From NCBI RefSeq assembly GCF_021347895.1, contig NC_067120.1, forward strand, positions 21,003,361-21,067,360: a stretch of DNA of 64,000 nt, given 5' to 3'. The translations under genes and the position numbers were made by a program. A model generated the notes under the pieces. That model ran no database searches. It saw nothing but the letters and a program-made list of their open reading frames with translations, and had not been told where the DNA came from. Source of the DNA: Acanthochromis polyacanthus. Taxonomy: Eukaryota > Chordata > Actinopteri > Pomacentridae. Of this stretch, positions 47,671 to 58,850 are shown one piece after another. Each line of letters starts with the position of its first letter. Position 1 is the first letter of the stretch.

Positions 47671-48286
47671 CAGCCTCACCACTCTGCAAGCTGTGTGAGT
47701 GAGCGTGTGTGTGTTTTTGTGTTTTAATGATTCAAAATTTTTGTTACTGTTAAGGATTTTCCAAACACCTTTTGATGAATGATAGAGCTAAACATCAAGA
47801 GCACATTCAAAAGTGATCACAGGCTTGAGAATTAGTCCCAGTACCAATGATGCTCTTCTTCTTACTGGCCAAATTGGCTGAATGAGCCAGACTTGAAATG
47901 TGGATTTGGTCCAGTTTTCTACGTGGACAATCGACCCTTTTGTTTTTGTCATTTTGATCTTTTATCACAACAAGGACTCTGTTCTCTGTGGGGAGATCCT
48001 CGGGGTAAATGTGGAGGGCTGCTGGCCTGACAACTGAATGTTTTCTTTTGTGCACACTGTACTTTATTGTCACTGGTACTGTCACTTACAGGAAATACTT
48101 TGAAAATGTATTTATTTTTGAGAGAGAGAAAATTATTTCTGAAAAATGAATGTGAGGAGAGTAAGTTAGGACTGGAGATTATCCTGATTACATGAAGAAT
48201 TTTTATACTCACATTAAATTAATATTCCTTCTATGTCAGTCGTATTTTCTAGCTGTTGTGTTTCCAAAACAGAATTAACAGATGAG

Positions 48287-48331
<45 letters not shown>

Positions 48332-48835
48332 AATGTTTAATTTTTTATAATTGTGCTGTGTTAGAGTAATAACTGTGAATTCTAAAGTGGTTGTTTGTGT
48401 ACAGTGTGTGTGAGTGTGTCAGTGTTTGGAAGTGTCTGTGAATTTGTGTCATTTTCCGCCATAGAGTACTTTTACTTCATTTCATCTCCACACCACTATA
48501 AACAACCACCAGTAGGTTGGATGTGGCCTCATCTGTCATTGGAATGGGAAACCAACAGTAATCTGCATTAAAAAAAATCTGAATAAAAAAAAGACTTTTA
48601 TAAAAGATTAATACAAGAAATAATAATTGGAATATGGACACAAAGAGAATAATTTTCTATATCTGGCAAAAACAACGTCTCTGGAATCTGCAGTAACTGC
48701 TTGCTAGTCGAATTTTGTTCATGGCGCTTTAAAAAAAAACTGTTAAATCTGTCCAACCAACATCTAATCTGACAAATTCATGATAATATTGTACAAAGTT
48801 GGAATGTCGATAATAAACCTGAATGAGCTTGCAAA
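47671..48835 (+). other. nucb2: nucb2 3'UTR with polyadenylation signal
   Basis: Non-coding after the stop. It holds an AT array (48,288-48,328). AATAAA at 48,812-48,817 is the last good signal before the LINE insertion. The cleavage site is inferred. Confidence 0.55.
48288..48328 (+). repeat. (AT)n microsatellite
   Basis: About 20 AT units in the nucb2 3'UTR. Confidence 0.95.
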
Positions 48836-48906
48836 TGTAACATTTCTGTCTCTTCTTTTTGTCAGATACGCTGACTCACTGATTTCATCTTAAAAACACA
48901 ATCATA

Positions 48907-50069
48907 ATTTTGAAACAAATCAAGAGGATATTGCATCTTCCAGATCTCTCTATCTATGCACCTATATGTAAAAATCAAACATTTAAACCAGCTTTAATAG
49001 ATCCAGTGTTTAGGCAGTGGTCAAACAAAGGTATAGTTTCAATTAGGGATCTTTACATTAATAATGAATTTGCATCATTTAGGCAATTGCAAACAAAGTT
49101 TAGTCTCCCACATGGTCATTTCTTTAGGTATTTGCAGATTAGACATTTTGTGAGACATTCTCTTACTCAACTTGACAAATTACCAACACAACATGATTTT
49201 TATGAGTTTTTGAGAAAACCTCCAGCCTCCAAGCATTTGGTTTCACAATTCGTCAGTCTTTCTTCAAAATCAACTTCATCAAATCATGTTAATGAGGCTT
49301 GGACAAGAGATGTGGGGGTAGAGATCTCAGCTGATCTATGGGACAGAGCCTTAAGAGGTATAAATTCATGTTCAATTAATGCCAGACTTCAGCTTATACA
49401 GTTTAAAGTTGTACATCGCTTACATTATTCTAAGACTAGGCTTAATAGACTTTTTCCTTCCATTTTACCCTTGTGTGACAAATGCAAAAAGAGTAATGGT
49501 ACATTAGGGCATTTATTCTTTTTCTGTCCCTTGCTTAAAAATTCCTGGTCTGAAATTTTTCACTTGTACAGTACGGTATATAAGAAGACCATAACACCAG
49601 ATGTTTTAACGGTGATACTTGGCTGTTCAGATCAAACTGTGTCATGCTCCCAGTCAGCTCAGCAAGCCATCATGTTTGGCATGACTATTGCAAAGAGGGT
49701 CATTTTGAGAGAATGGAAGTCCACTACGCCTCCTAGTTATTATAAATGGTTGAACGATATGATGTCTTGTTTATATCTTGAAGAGATCCGGTATGGTCTG
49801 TCTGATACTCAAGATAAATTTAGAACAATCTGGGGTCCCTTTGTTGACCACATCAAGCAGAAGGGGACTCGACCTGCAACCTCAGGGGACTGAAATGTGG
49901 AGTCTGCTCACTCTGGACTGCTGGAACTGTTGTGTTTTTACTATGTGGATTGTATGCATTAATTTTTTTTATATTTTATATGAAGATACCCTTGTACTGA
50001 CAGTGTTTGTGTTCATGTTTTGAATTTTAATGTGAAAAAATGAATAAAACTATATTTTAAAAAAACAAC
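48907..50069 (+). mobile_element. 5'-truncated L1/Tx1-type LINE with 11-bp target-site duplication
   Basis: The open frame from 48,910 to 49,893 (327 residues) is the C-terminal part of a LINE ORF2. It has the Cys/His motif CDKCKKSNGTLGHLFFFCPL followed by NSWSEIF, typical of the L1/Tx1 group after the reverse transcriptase domain. The endonuclease and reverse transcriptase are missing. After the stop come about 145 bases of 3'UTR, AATAAA at about 50,043 and an A-rich tail. ACACAATCATA flanks both sides (48,896-48,906 and 50,070-50,080). The frame is intact for its whole length, so the copy is fairly young. Confidence 0.9.
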
Positions 50070-50217
50070 ACACAATCATATTCAAATCACCATGACAAAA
50101 AAAACTATTAAAGCCACTGAAGGATCTGTTCAGAATTTTGGCAAAAGTAACTTCCATGACATGATTGAAAAAATTTTTAAAACTCCTGAGGGACTGACAA
50201 TAGTGTAAATGAACAAA

Positions 50218-50394
50218 CTAATCAGCGTATGATCGGCTGAAGCGCTCCATGAGGTAGCTGCCTCCGGTCACTGGTGGGTATTTGTTAGATCCATCGCAGC
50301 AGGTGATCAGAGCCTCATCATCTGGTTGCAGAAAGAAAGCCAGAGACTGACGGGTGCTGGAGTCTCCAACAGGAGGCAGCAGAACCCGGTGGAG
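50218..50394 (-). CDS. Dioxygenase last exon
   Basis: Acceptor TTCTCAG. It begins LHRVLLPPVGDSSTRQSLAF, which has the distal iron-binding His and the 2-oxoglutarate RxS motif, and ends SRSYAD with TAG at 50,220-50,218. 58 residues. Confidence 0.9.
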   Translation of the reverse strand, partial: LHRVLLPPVGDSSTRQSLAFFLQPDDEALITCCDGSNKYPPVTGGSYLMERFSRSYAD

Positions 50395-51752
50395 CTGAGA
50401 AACACACAACAGCGCTGTAAACCACAAGCCACATTTGTTTGACAATTAAGGTGAACGTGATGGTATATTTGGTACCATTGCATCACAAATATTGCCCTGT
50501 AAGAGCTGATTTTAAACATCTGGGGCAATACTCGAGTTATTTTTTTGTGAATGACCAAGCTTGAACATCAGAAATAACTATTTCTACAAAAATTAGTAGT
50601 AGACATATGTTATCACCGTTTAACAGAAGCTTCACACATTGCTAGTCTCCAAGAAGGCTGAAGCCACATTAAATCAGTGAGGAGGGTCCAACCTCTGTCC
50701 TGAGGCCTCTGTTTCTGGGAGTCAGTGGGGGTTTAGCAGGATGAGCTGTCTTCCAGTGTCTGAAATAGCTACCTTAATTTTTACTCATTTCAGATTAGCC
50801 AGAACCAGTTTCTGAACAAATTTGAGGCAATAAATAATCAGTCCAGTAGCTGGATGTTAAGTCATATTAGCTTTAGTACATTTGGAATTACTCTACCAAG
50901 GAATGTGGCAGAGATATGTGACAACAGACATACGTTTGTCCTTCTGTTAATCTGTGCATCTGTCTGTTTGCAACATTACTCAAAACGGACCAACTGATTA
51001 GATTCTGGTAGTGATGCGGCTTATAGTCTATAGTCCACAGATTTGTTAAAGATTTCTGTATCATTGCGAGATAGCAGCCAGATGTCACTGTAACCATGAT
51101 AAGTGAATGCTACGTCAGCTGTCTGCTGATCATCACATGATTGCGATCCTACTACAATTCCACCACTTCTCAGGACTTATTGATCAGAAATTAAACAATG
51201 ACTGAGCAGCCTTGGTGGAGTACTGCGCTCTGAGCAATTTTCTTGTTTTTTAGGGTGACAATTATCACTGGAATGGAAGAAGCTTCAGAGCTCATATTCA
51301 TCATCTGTAGTCTGAAATGATTGAAGAGTCATCAATAGATAATAATATACAAGAGATAGAAAACATGGGTATTTGTTTCTGTGGATCAATACCAGTTACA
51401 ATGACAAATATTAATGTAAATCGATGTTTTTAATAGTTTTTACAGTAAACTTCCTCTGACCACCGTAGGGACATAAAATCTGCATGAGTGGGACCATGAG
51501 CGAGCATCTATGGAAGAGAAGTCTGAGGTGCTGCACTTGGACTCTCTTGATATCAGAACTTACTCCCTCTTATTATTGCCTACTTAAAATGTAATTTATA
51601 CAGTGTTTATTCATATTGACCTCTTCATTTATGATTTGTAGGTGCTGTATGGGCTAATAATAAGAGTTGAGGGGACTCGTTAGAAGAAAATAATGTGACT
51701 AACTTCATACATTTTTGTTCTTCACATTTCATGTATTTTAATAACTTTGTGT

Positions 51753-51785
<33 letters not shown>

Positions 51786-54060
51786 ACACACACGCACAAA
51801 ATCCTTAGCTCACCACAGAGACAAACCGATCAGTGGTCCAGCGCTGCATCAGGTCAGCGATGTTGACGAGGATGGCTCCGGGTATACAAGGAGCAGAGAC
51901 GAATTCACCTGAACGTGCACGGACCTGAAGGTAAACAAGATTGATTCAACAACTGACTTGATACCCTGTGTGCTAAAACCACACAATGAGTTTAAAGATT
52001 CAACTGAACAAACAAGTGACTGACGATTGAACAGCTGTGCCAGAGGTTTGCTAAAGTAGTCCAAAGGCAGCAGCTTGTGGATCGTTGCAAAAAACTATAA
52101 AACCGTATACAACACAAGAGCTCTGACACATTTAATTCAAGAAAAAGAGACTAATACAAAACTACAAAAATACATCCTGAGGTAGTTGATAATTACTCCT
52201 AATAAGCTTCTTTTGAGGCCTGTGCCTCACAGTCGGAGAGGGAGAAATATGAGGTGTTACCTGCAGCCCTTCAGAGCTCTGGAACAGCAGAGTGATGCTG
52301 CCATAGTCTGAATGCTCTCCACATCGGACCTGACCTTCCTTCGCTTTCTCGCTCTCTACTGGTGGGTAGTAGAGGGACCGCAGAGTTGTGCCGTTCTCAT
52401 CAGCTGCAGGAGACACATAAGCATTAGCACAATTTGATTTGGTTATTTAGCTGCACACGGATGTTTAATCCTATTCTCGGAGGATTTTTGGACTATGGTT
52501 GTCAGAAGAAGTAGCACTGAAAGGCCTGAAGTTTTGTCTTGGCAAAAAAAAAAAAAAGTGTGTTTCTGGAAATCCTATGTTATGGCCGTCAAAGTCACCA
52601 GACCTCAACTCAGTTGAACATCTGTGGGAGGTTTTGGGTCAACAGGTGTGAAAGAACTGTCCACCATGGTCACTAAAACACCAAAAGAAGATATGTTTTT
52701 GTATGTATCCTTCCAGTAGAGTTCAGAGAATTGAAGACTTGGGAGCTATGAAGCTGTTCTGCCAGCTTGTGGTGGCTCAATACTTTACTAAGACACTTCA
52801 TGTTTGTCATGCATCAGTAGTTTTAGTTCAGCAGCCAAAGAGGAAGCACAGAGGGGGGGCCCTGCATCCAGCTTACAACCTCCTGCAGACAGTACAGGAC
52901 TCTCTGCTGAGGAAGCTTCCAAAAGACAAGACCTTTGTGTCTTTGATCAGACTGCCTGATGGAAAAGACTTGTGTCATTGTTCGGCACCAGAGATGAGCT
53001 AACTGAGCTACATTTGATCAACAGTAATTTTTTCTGAAGTCAAGAGACAATTCAGAATCAAAACTGCTGACATTATTAGCAGCCAGCAACAAAATAAACA
53101 GCCCGTTATAGTGGGAGCAGTGACTGTGCTGTTCGTACTTCCTATGAAACGGTGTGCACTCAGGAACACATTCGGGTCCAGATCCAGACTGTGGGCCATC
53201 ACCCTCAGCACCCGCAGACTCAACTCTTTACAGCGCTGAAAGAAAGACGTCTGGATCTCCCGGAAACCAGCTACAGCACCTGATGAAGGCCATTTCTACA
53301 ACGGAAAAGAAAAATATTGGAGCTTGACTAAAGCCAATACTGATGTTAACATGTTACAGTTAAAAAACAACAATATATCTGCTAGTATTCCTTTTTAACA
53401 TGGACAGCTGCAGTATACTGCATCTATAAAAAGTGTCCCCAACCCTTTTATTATTATTTTTGCTCGAATCACAGTCAGTTTAATTTTTTTAACAAGAATT
53501 TACAAAAAACTATTTTAATTTTTCTTTTAATTAAAAGCATGTTAAAAAAATGACTGCATAAAAAAATCCCTTTGAAGTCAAAAATTCTCATCAAAACTGT
53601 AAATTATATTACATTGTATACCTGTGACCATTTGAATTTAGTTGACAGAATTCAGAACAGAAAAGTAATAGCTGTTCATTATACTGTACTTTAACCTCCA
53701 ACATGGACAATGAAGTGGAATCAATCTGGACTTTGTTCTGTGACTAAACAAACATAATCCATGTTGTTAGACTTTGTCCCTGAATCATTACCATGTCAGG
53801 ACGAAGTGAAGAAATGTTGAATGCCTCCTTTAGGTCTCCGGGTCTTCGCGGATTCAACCTGAAAAACAAATATCTGCATATAAAACCAGTAAAATCATGC
53901 AGATGAGGAGGATGTGTTCATTTCCTGAGTTATACCTCTCAGTTTCCATAGACACCCAGCCATGGTTGACATTGCTGGAAAAGCTTTTCCTGGTGAAAGG
54001 CTGTTTCAGTTCATCTGGCTGCAGGAAGAACTTCTTGGATATGTCCATAACACGGTCCGC
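50218..54060 (-). CDS. Isopenicillin-N-synthase-like Fe(II)/2-oxoglutarate dioxygenase, C-terminal part
   Basis: Six exons join with consistent phases into 259 residues ending in a TAG at 50,218. Seen: NPRRPGDLKEAFN and NGTTLRSLYYPP (family signatures); the metal ligands HSD in GEHSDYGSITLLF and the distal His in LHRVLLPP; and the RxS motif in STRQSLAFF that binds the carboxylate of 2-oxoglutarate. The HxD...H triad and RxS are complete, so the core could be active. Family members are about 320 residues, so roughly 60-70 N-terminal residues (the PVVDF...GFxF part) are missing. Fish have several such genes with unknown substrate; I give no symbol. It is convergent with nucb2. Confidence 0.88.
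51753..51797 (+). repeat. (CA)n microsatellite
   Basis: About 20 CA units with some CG interruptions, 17 bases downstream of a dioxygenase donor on the minus strand. Confidence 0.95.
51814..51924 (-). CDS. Dioxygenase exon, 37 codons
   Basis: Acceptor CTTCAG and donor GTG|GTGAGC. Encodes VRARSGEFVSAPCIPGAILV and NIADLMQRWTTDRFVSV, the beta strands around the active site, in phase 0 at both ends. Confidence 0.9.
52261..52403 (-). CDS. Dioxygenase exon with HxD metal ligands
   Basis: Acceptor CCTGCAG and donor CAG|GTAACA. Encodes DENGTTLRSLYYPPVESEKA and RCGEHSDYGSITLLFQSS; the HSD motif supplies two iron ligands. Confidence 0.92.
52560..52820 (+). mobile_element. Fragment of a Tc1-like transposase gene
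   Basis: In one frame the plus strand reads WPSKSPDLNSVEHLWEVLGQ, the third catalytic block of a Tc1 transposase, followed by degenerate C-terminal and 3' sequence. It lies antisense in a dioxygenase intron. Ends are not visible. Confidence 0.7.
53139..53295 (-). CDS. Dioxygenase exon
   Basis: Acceptor TTGTAG and donor A|GTACGA. Encodes KWPSSGAVAGFREIQTSFFQ and LRVLRVMAHSLDLDPNVFLS followed by AHRFIG. Phases agree with both neighbours. Confidence 0.88.
53792..53858 (-). CDS. Dioxygenase exon, 67 bases
   Basis: Acceptor TTTTCAG and donor ATG|GTAATG. With the split Arg codon it encodes RLNPRRPGDLKEAFNISSLR and PDM. Confidence 0.88.
53936..54060 (-). CDS. Dioxygenase exon, most upstream one found
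   Basis: Acceptor ATTACAG and donor AG|GTATAA. Encodes ADRVMDISKKFFLQPDELKQ and NVNHGWVSMETER. It starts in phase 0, so at least one more coding exon lies upstream. Confidence 0.88.
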
Positions 54061-54677
54061 CTGTAATCCAAACATGATGGTGAAATAAGCTTACAATTTG
54101 GCACAGTTAAGAAAACAATGGAAACCTAAGTTACAATGCAAAGTGACTGGTTTTCTGTTTTGTTAATGACGTAAAGCTATTTTGGGCAAATTCCGAATGG
54201 TGGGCGAAACTCTCGTTCAGATTTCTGACATCTATATTTGTAAAAAAAAAAAAAATTAAAAACATGAAAAAACAAGAGAGCAAGAGATAGATTTCACTCC
54301 TTTTGTTGCATGTAGATCATATTAGAGTGGGTCCAAATTCAAAATTCCTACACACAGATGGTGTATGTTAGAGAAAACACATTCATGCTGATTTGTGAAA
54401 CATTTATGTATATGTGCAAAAAATTGAGATTTAATGCTTTTATTGCATGCAGAGTACATTAGACCAGGTCCATGTCTAAACCCACTATGCACAGAATGGT
54501 CATACCAGGACTGGTTTATGGAAGAGGGGTTAAAGACTCTTTAAAACAGTGTTTAATCTGTGACACCTTTATGCTTTGTCCTAAAAAAAATGCAAGATGT
54601 GGATATTTTACTGCCTTGGTTGCATGTCAATCTACATGTAGACCAGATTACACCAAGTAAGTAATGTAAGTCATGTA

Positions 54678-56310
54678 CAGTGCCTTGTGAAAGTATTCGG
54701 CCCCCTTGAACTTTTCAACCTTTCGCCACATTTCAGGCTTCAAAAATAAAGATATAAAATTTGAATTTTTTGTCAAGAATCAACAACAAGTGGGACACAA
54801 TCGTGAAGTGGAACGAAATTTATTGGATATTTTAAACTTTTTTAACAAATAAAAACCTGAAAAGTGGGGCGTGCAATATTATTCGGCCCCCTTGCATTAA
54901 TACTTTGTAGCGCCACCTTTTGCTGCAATTACAGCTGCAAGTCGCTTGGGGTATGTCTCTATCAGTTTTTCACATCGAGAGACTGAAATTCTTGCCCATT
55001 CTTCCTTGCAAAACAGCTCGAGCTCAGTGAGGTTGGATGGAGAGCGTTTGTGAACAGCAGTCTTCAGCTCTGCCCACAGATTCTCCATTGGATTCAGGTG
55101 TGGACTTTGACTTGGCCATTCTAACACCTGGATACGTTTATTTGTGAACCATTCCATTGTAGATTTGTCTTTATATTTTGGATCATTGTCCTGTTGGAAG
55201 ATAAATCTCCATCCCAGTCTCAGGTCTTTTGCAGACTCCAACAGGTTTTCTTCCAGAATGGTCCTGTATTTGGCTCCATTCATCTTCCCATCAATTTTAA
55301 CCCTCTTCCCTGTCCCTGCTGAAGAAAAGCAGGCCCAAACCATGAGGCTGCCACCACCATGTTTGACAGTGGGGATGGTGTGTTCAGGGTGATGAGCTGT
55401 GTTACTTTTACGCCAAACATATCGTTTTGCATTGTGGCCAAAAAGTTCGATTTTGGTTTCATCTGACCAGAGCACCTTCTTCCACATGTTTGGTGTGTCT
55501 CCCAGGTGGCTTGTGGCAAACTTTAAATGAGACTTTTTATGGATATCTTTGAGAAATGGCTTTCTTCTTGCCACTCTTCCACAAAGGCCAGATTTGTGCA
55601 GTGTACACTACTGATTGTTGTCCTATGGACAGACTCTCCCACCTCAGCTGTAGATCTCTGCAGTTCATCCAGAGTGATCATGGGCCTCTTGGCTGCATCT
55701 CTGATCAGTCTTCTCCTTGTTCCAGGTGAAAGTTTAGAGGGACGGCCGGGTCTTGGCAGATTTGCAGTGGTCTGATACTCCTTCCATTTCAATATGATTG
55801 CTTGCACAGTGCTCTTTGAGATGTTTAAAGCTTGGGAAATCTTTTTGTATCCAAATCCAGCTTTAAACTTCTCCACAACAGTATCTCGGACCTGCCCGGT
55901 GTGTTCCTTGGTCTTCATGATGCTCTCTGCACTTTAAACAGAACCCTGAGACTATCACAGAGCAGGTGCATTTATACGGCGACTTGATTACACACAGGTG
56001 GATTCTATTTATCATCATCAGTCATTTAGGACAACATTGGATCATTCAGAGATCCTCACTGAACTTCTGGAGTGAGTTTGCTGCACTGAAAGTAAAGGGG
56101 CCGAATAATATTGCACACCCCACTTTTCAGGTTTTTATTTGTTAAAAAAAGTTCAAAATATCCAATAAATTTCGTTCCACTTCACGATTGTGTCCCACTT
56201 GTTGTTAATTCTTGACAAAAAATTCAAATTTTATATCTTTATGTTTGAAGCCTGAAATGTGGTGAAAGGTTGAAAAGTTCAAAGGGGGCGAATACTTTCA
56301 CAAGGCACTG
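54678..56310 (-). mobile_element. Tc1-like DNA transposon, 1,633 bp
   Basis: Long inverted repeats of about 210 bp start CAGTGCCTTGTGAAAGTATT and end with the near reverse complement. TA precedes the left end; the right flank now reads TG. The transposase lies between on the minus strand (54,897-55,918). Similar outer and inner motifs 'aaaacctgaaaagtggggc' occur in both arms. Confidence 0.95.
54897..55918 (-). pseudogene. Tc1 transposase with one frameshift
   Basis: Starts MKTKEHTGQVRDTVVEKFKA with a paired-type DNA-binding region (SKSTVQAIILKWK, then PRPGRPSKLSP). The catalytic triad is present in [23 protein letters not shown] and NPMENLWAELK, a DD34E arrangement. At about 55,600 two extra bases (CA) shift the frame between HRTTISSV and the expected HKSGL; the second frame then runs to the stop at 54,897. 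Otherwise it is full length. Confidence 0.92.
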
Positions 56311-57548
56311 TGTCAGCTTGATAAAACCTAAAACTTCAGAGATAACAGGTATCATGAAGGTGGTTATCATCTTTGTAAACTCAGACTTGCAGCTTTGGAC
56401 TCTGAGCGTGTTCACACAAAAGGAGGACACATGTGACTCTTCTTTCACACAAAATAAACCAATCATGTTCAGTCAGCAGGTTGTTTTAATCAAGAGAACA
56501 ATGAAAAATATGAAACTGTATAACAATAAAAGCTACTTCTGCAAATGATGCAGGACAGGAATGCTGGTGGAAAACTGTTAAACATGAGTAATGTATTTAA
56601 TTCACAGATCAATACAGATACTGATTATTATTTCTGACAGCTGCACAAAGTTATTAAACTTGAAACTTCATATGTTTAACCATGATATTACTTTGAAGTG
56701 CATTTAATCTGACACTGTCCCACAATGCAGGAAATCATTTTAATTTGCGGCCAAATCAAAGTCAAATTGATATTATTGACTGAGTATTCTCTGTAACAGA
56801 ATAATCAATGTTCTAACCTGTGTTCTATCAGCTGCACTGCGAGCATGCATACGGACTTCACAGCAAATCAGGACCAATCTTAAAATATTTCTATGATTTC
56901 TCCATCACCAACTAAATACATGTGGGGTTCCCATGGCAATGTGATGGATACAGTATGTGGTACTGTAACTGCAAGGTTTTATTCAGTGGTTTTAGTAATA
57001 TATAGCTCAACAGGTTTACAGATAAAACATTTTTCCTCAGCTGAGAATCTGTATTGCTCATGAATAACAGTCAGGAAAGGATTTGGTAAAAGGAAGCCAC
57101 TTGTTACGGCTGGTTTAAATCTGAAACTCTGAACATAGCCGGCTCCAGATCAGAGTAGCTCAACAGCATCAGTTAGCATGGAGAACTAACCAGGTAAAAG
57201 GAGAATCACCTTCATGATACTAAAAACTCTGATTTTAGGCTCAATATACCTGCTAACACTTTTTTTTGCACAAATACAATAAAAACGTCACAAATGAGAG
57301 AATGTGCTCTAAAGCCTCTTCGGCCTCTCTTATACAGGGCCTAACCTGGTCCATATTTGACCAGTGCTTATGTCGAGGTTTTGCAACCGCGGTCAAGCCA
57401 GCCCTCACTGCGAAACGCTTGGTCAAACTCGGCCTCGCTTGGAAAAGCGGTGCGTGCATATACTAAACAGTACGTCAAGAGCGATCTTTTTCAAATTGCC
57501 GTTATCATTCAAGCGTGTGACATCCGCTAAGAGTCACGTTGGTCGGAT

Positions 57549-57939
57549 GTGGAATTTCAGAATAAAAGCCCCCTGAACAGCCATATTTATTTAGATATAT
57601 CATGTACATTAGCATTCATATTTCTCCCAAACTGCCCGTGATTATTCCACTGTTCCACTTCAGATTGACACTACTCCACCTCAAGAAGACACCGAATGAA
57701 AATCAGGTCAATCTGATGTGAATTTTAAGAACAAAAGCCCCCTGAAAAGCCATATTTGTATACATATATCATGTACATTAACATCCATATTTCTCCCAAA
57801 CTGCCCGTTATTATTCCACTGTTCCACTTCAGATTGATAGTACTCCACCTCAAGAAGACACCGAGTGAAAATCAGGTCAATCTGATTTGGAATTTCAGAA
57901 TAAAAGCCCCCCAAAATGGCATATTTGTATGTATGTATA

Positions 57940-57988
<49 letters not shown>

Positions 57989-58738
57989 TGTACATTAGCA
58001 TTCATATTTCTCCCAAACTGCCAGTTATTATTCAATTGTTCCACTTCAGATTGATAGTAGTCCAACTCAGGAAGACACCGAGTGAAAATCAGGTCAATCT
58101 GATGTGGATTTTCAGAATAAACGCCCCCTGAAAAGCCATATTTTTTGGTTATATCATGTACATTAGGATTAATATTTCTCCCAAACTACGAGTTATTATT
58201 CAACTGTTCCACATCAGATTGATAGTACTCCACCTCAGGAAGACACAGATTCAAAATCAGGTCAAGCTGATGTGGATTTTCAGAATAAAAGCCCCCTGAA
58301 AAGCCATATTTATTTAGATATATCATGTACATTAGGATTAATATTTCTCCCAAACTGGCCGTTATTATTCCACTGTTGTACTTCAGATTGATAGTACTCC
58401 ACCTCAGGAAGACACCGAGTCAAAATCAGGTCAATCTGATGTGGAATTTCAGAATAAAAGCCTCCTGAAATGGCATATTTGTATATATATATATATCATG
58501 TACATTAGCATCAATATTTCTCCCAAACTGGCCGTTATTATTCCACTGTTCTACTTCAGATTGATAGTACTCCACCTCAGGAAGACACCGAGTCAAAATC
58601 AGGTCAATCTGATGTGGATTTTCAGAAAAAGTCCCCTGAAAAGCCCTATTTATTTAGATATATCATGTACATTAGCATTCATATTTCTCCCAAACTGCCT
58701 GTTATTATTCGACTGTTCGACTTCAGATTGATAGAATT
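57549..58738 (+). repeat. Tandem array of about seven ~169-bp units
   Basis: Units begin near 57,549, 57,718, 57,887, 58,104, 58,272, 58,441 and 58,614, with spacing 169, 169, 217, 168, 169 and 173. Each has 'aatttcagaataaaagccc', 'atttctcccaaactg' and 'actccacctcaagaagacac' or close variants. The long third unit contains a TA expansion (57,950-57,986). The last unit is partial. No coding function is seen. Confidence 0.93.
57950..57986 (+). repeat. (TA)n inside tandem unit 3
   Basis: About 18 TA units that account for most of the extra 48 bases of this unit. Confidence 0.9.
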
Positions 58739-58842
58739 ATTCTAAGTATATTAGTAGTTGTTTCCAACTTCAGTTCGTGCACATTAATGAAAGAGAGCAA
58801 ACAATAACTTTAAATTTTGAGCAGGCAAACGAAGGGGGCGAC

Positions 58843-58850
58843 TTACGTCA
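58843..58850. promoter_or_regulatory. CRE/ATF-like site TTACGTCA
   Basis: It lies in a short CpG-containing stretch (58,820-58,930), which could be a promoter for the dioxygenase gene (minus) or the CXC-type gene (plus). On the minus strand the same bases can also be read as ATGAC|GTAAGT, a start codon region followed by a donor. I cannot decide between the two readings. Confidence 0.3.

Noticed and set aside
56821..56900. Possible minus-strand exon ending CACAG|GTTAGA, considered as the missing dioxygenase N-terminus
   Set aside because: The peptide (CCEVRMHARSAADRTQ) does not resemble the family start, and no acceptor gives a sensible reading.
57253..57466. Open frames of about 66 codons on both strands
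   Set aside because: No recognised family; they lie in AT-rich sequence next to the tandem array and overlap each other.
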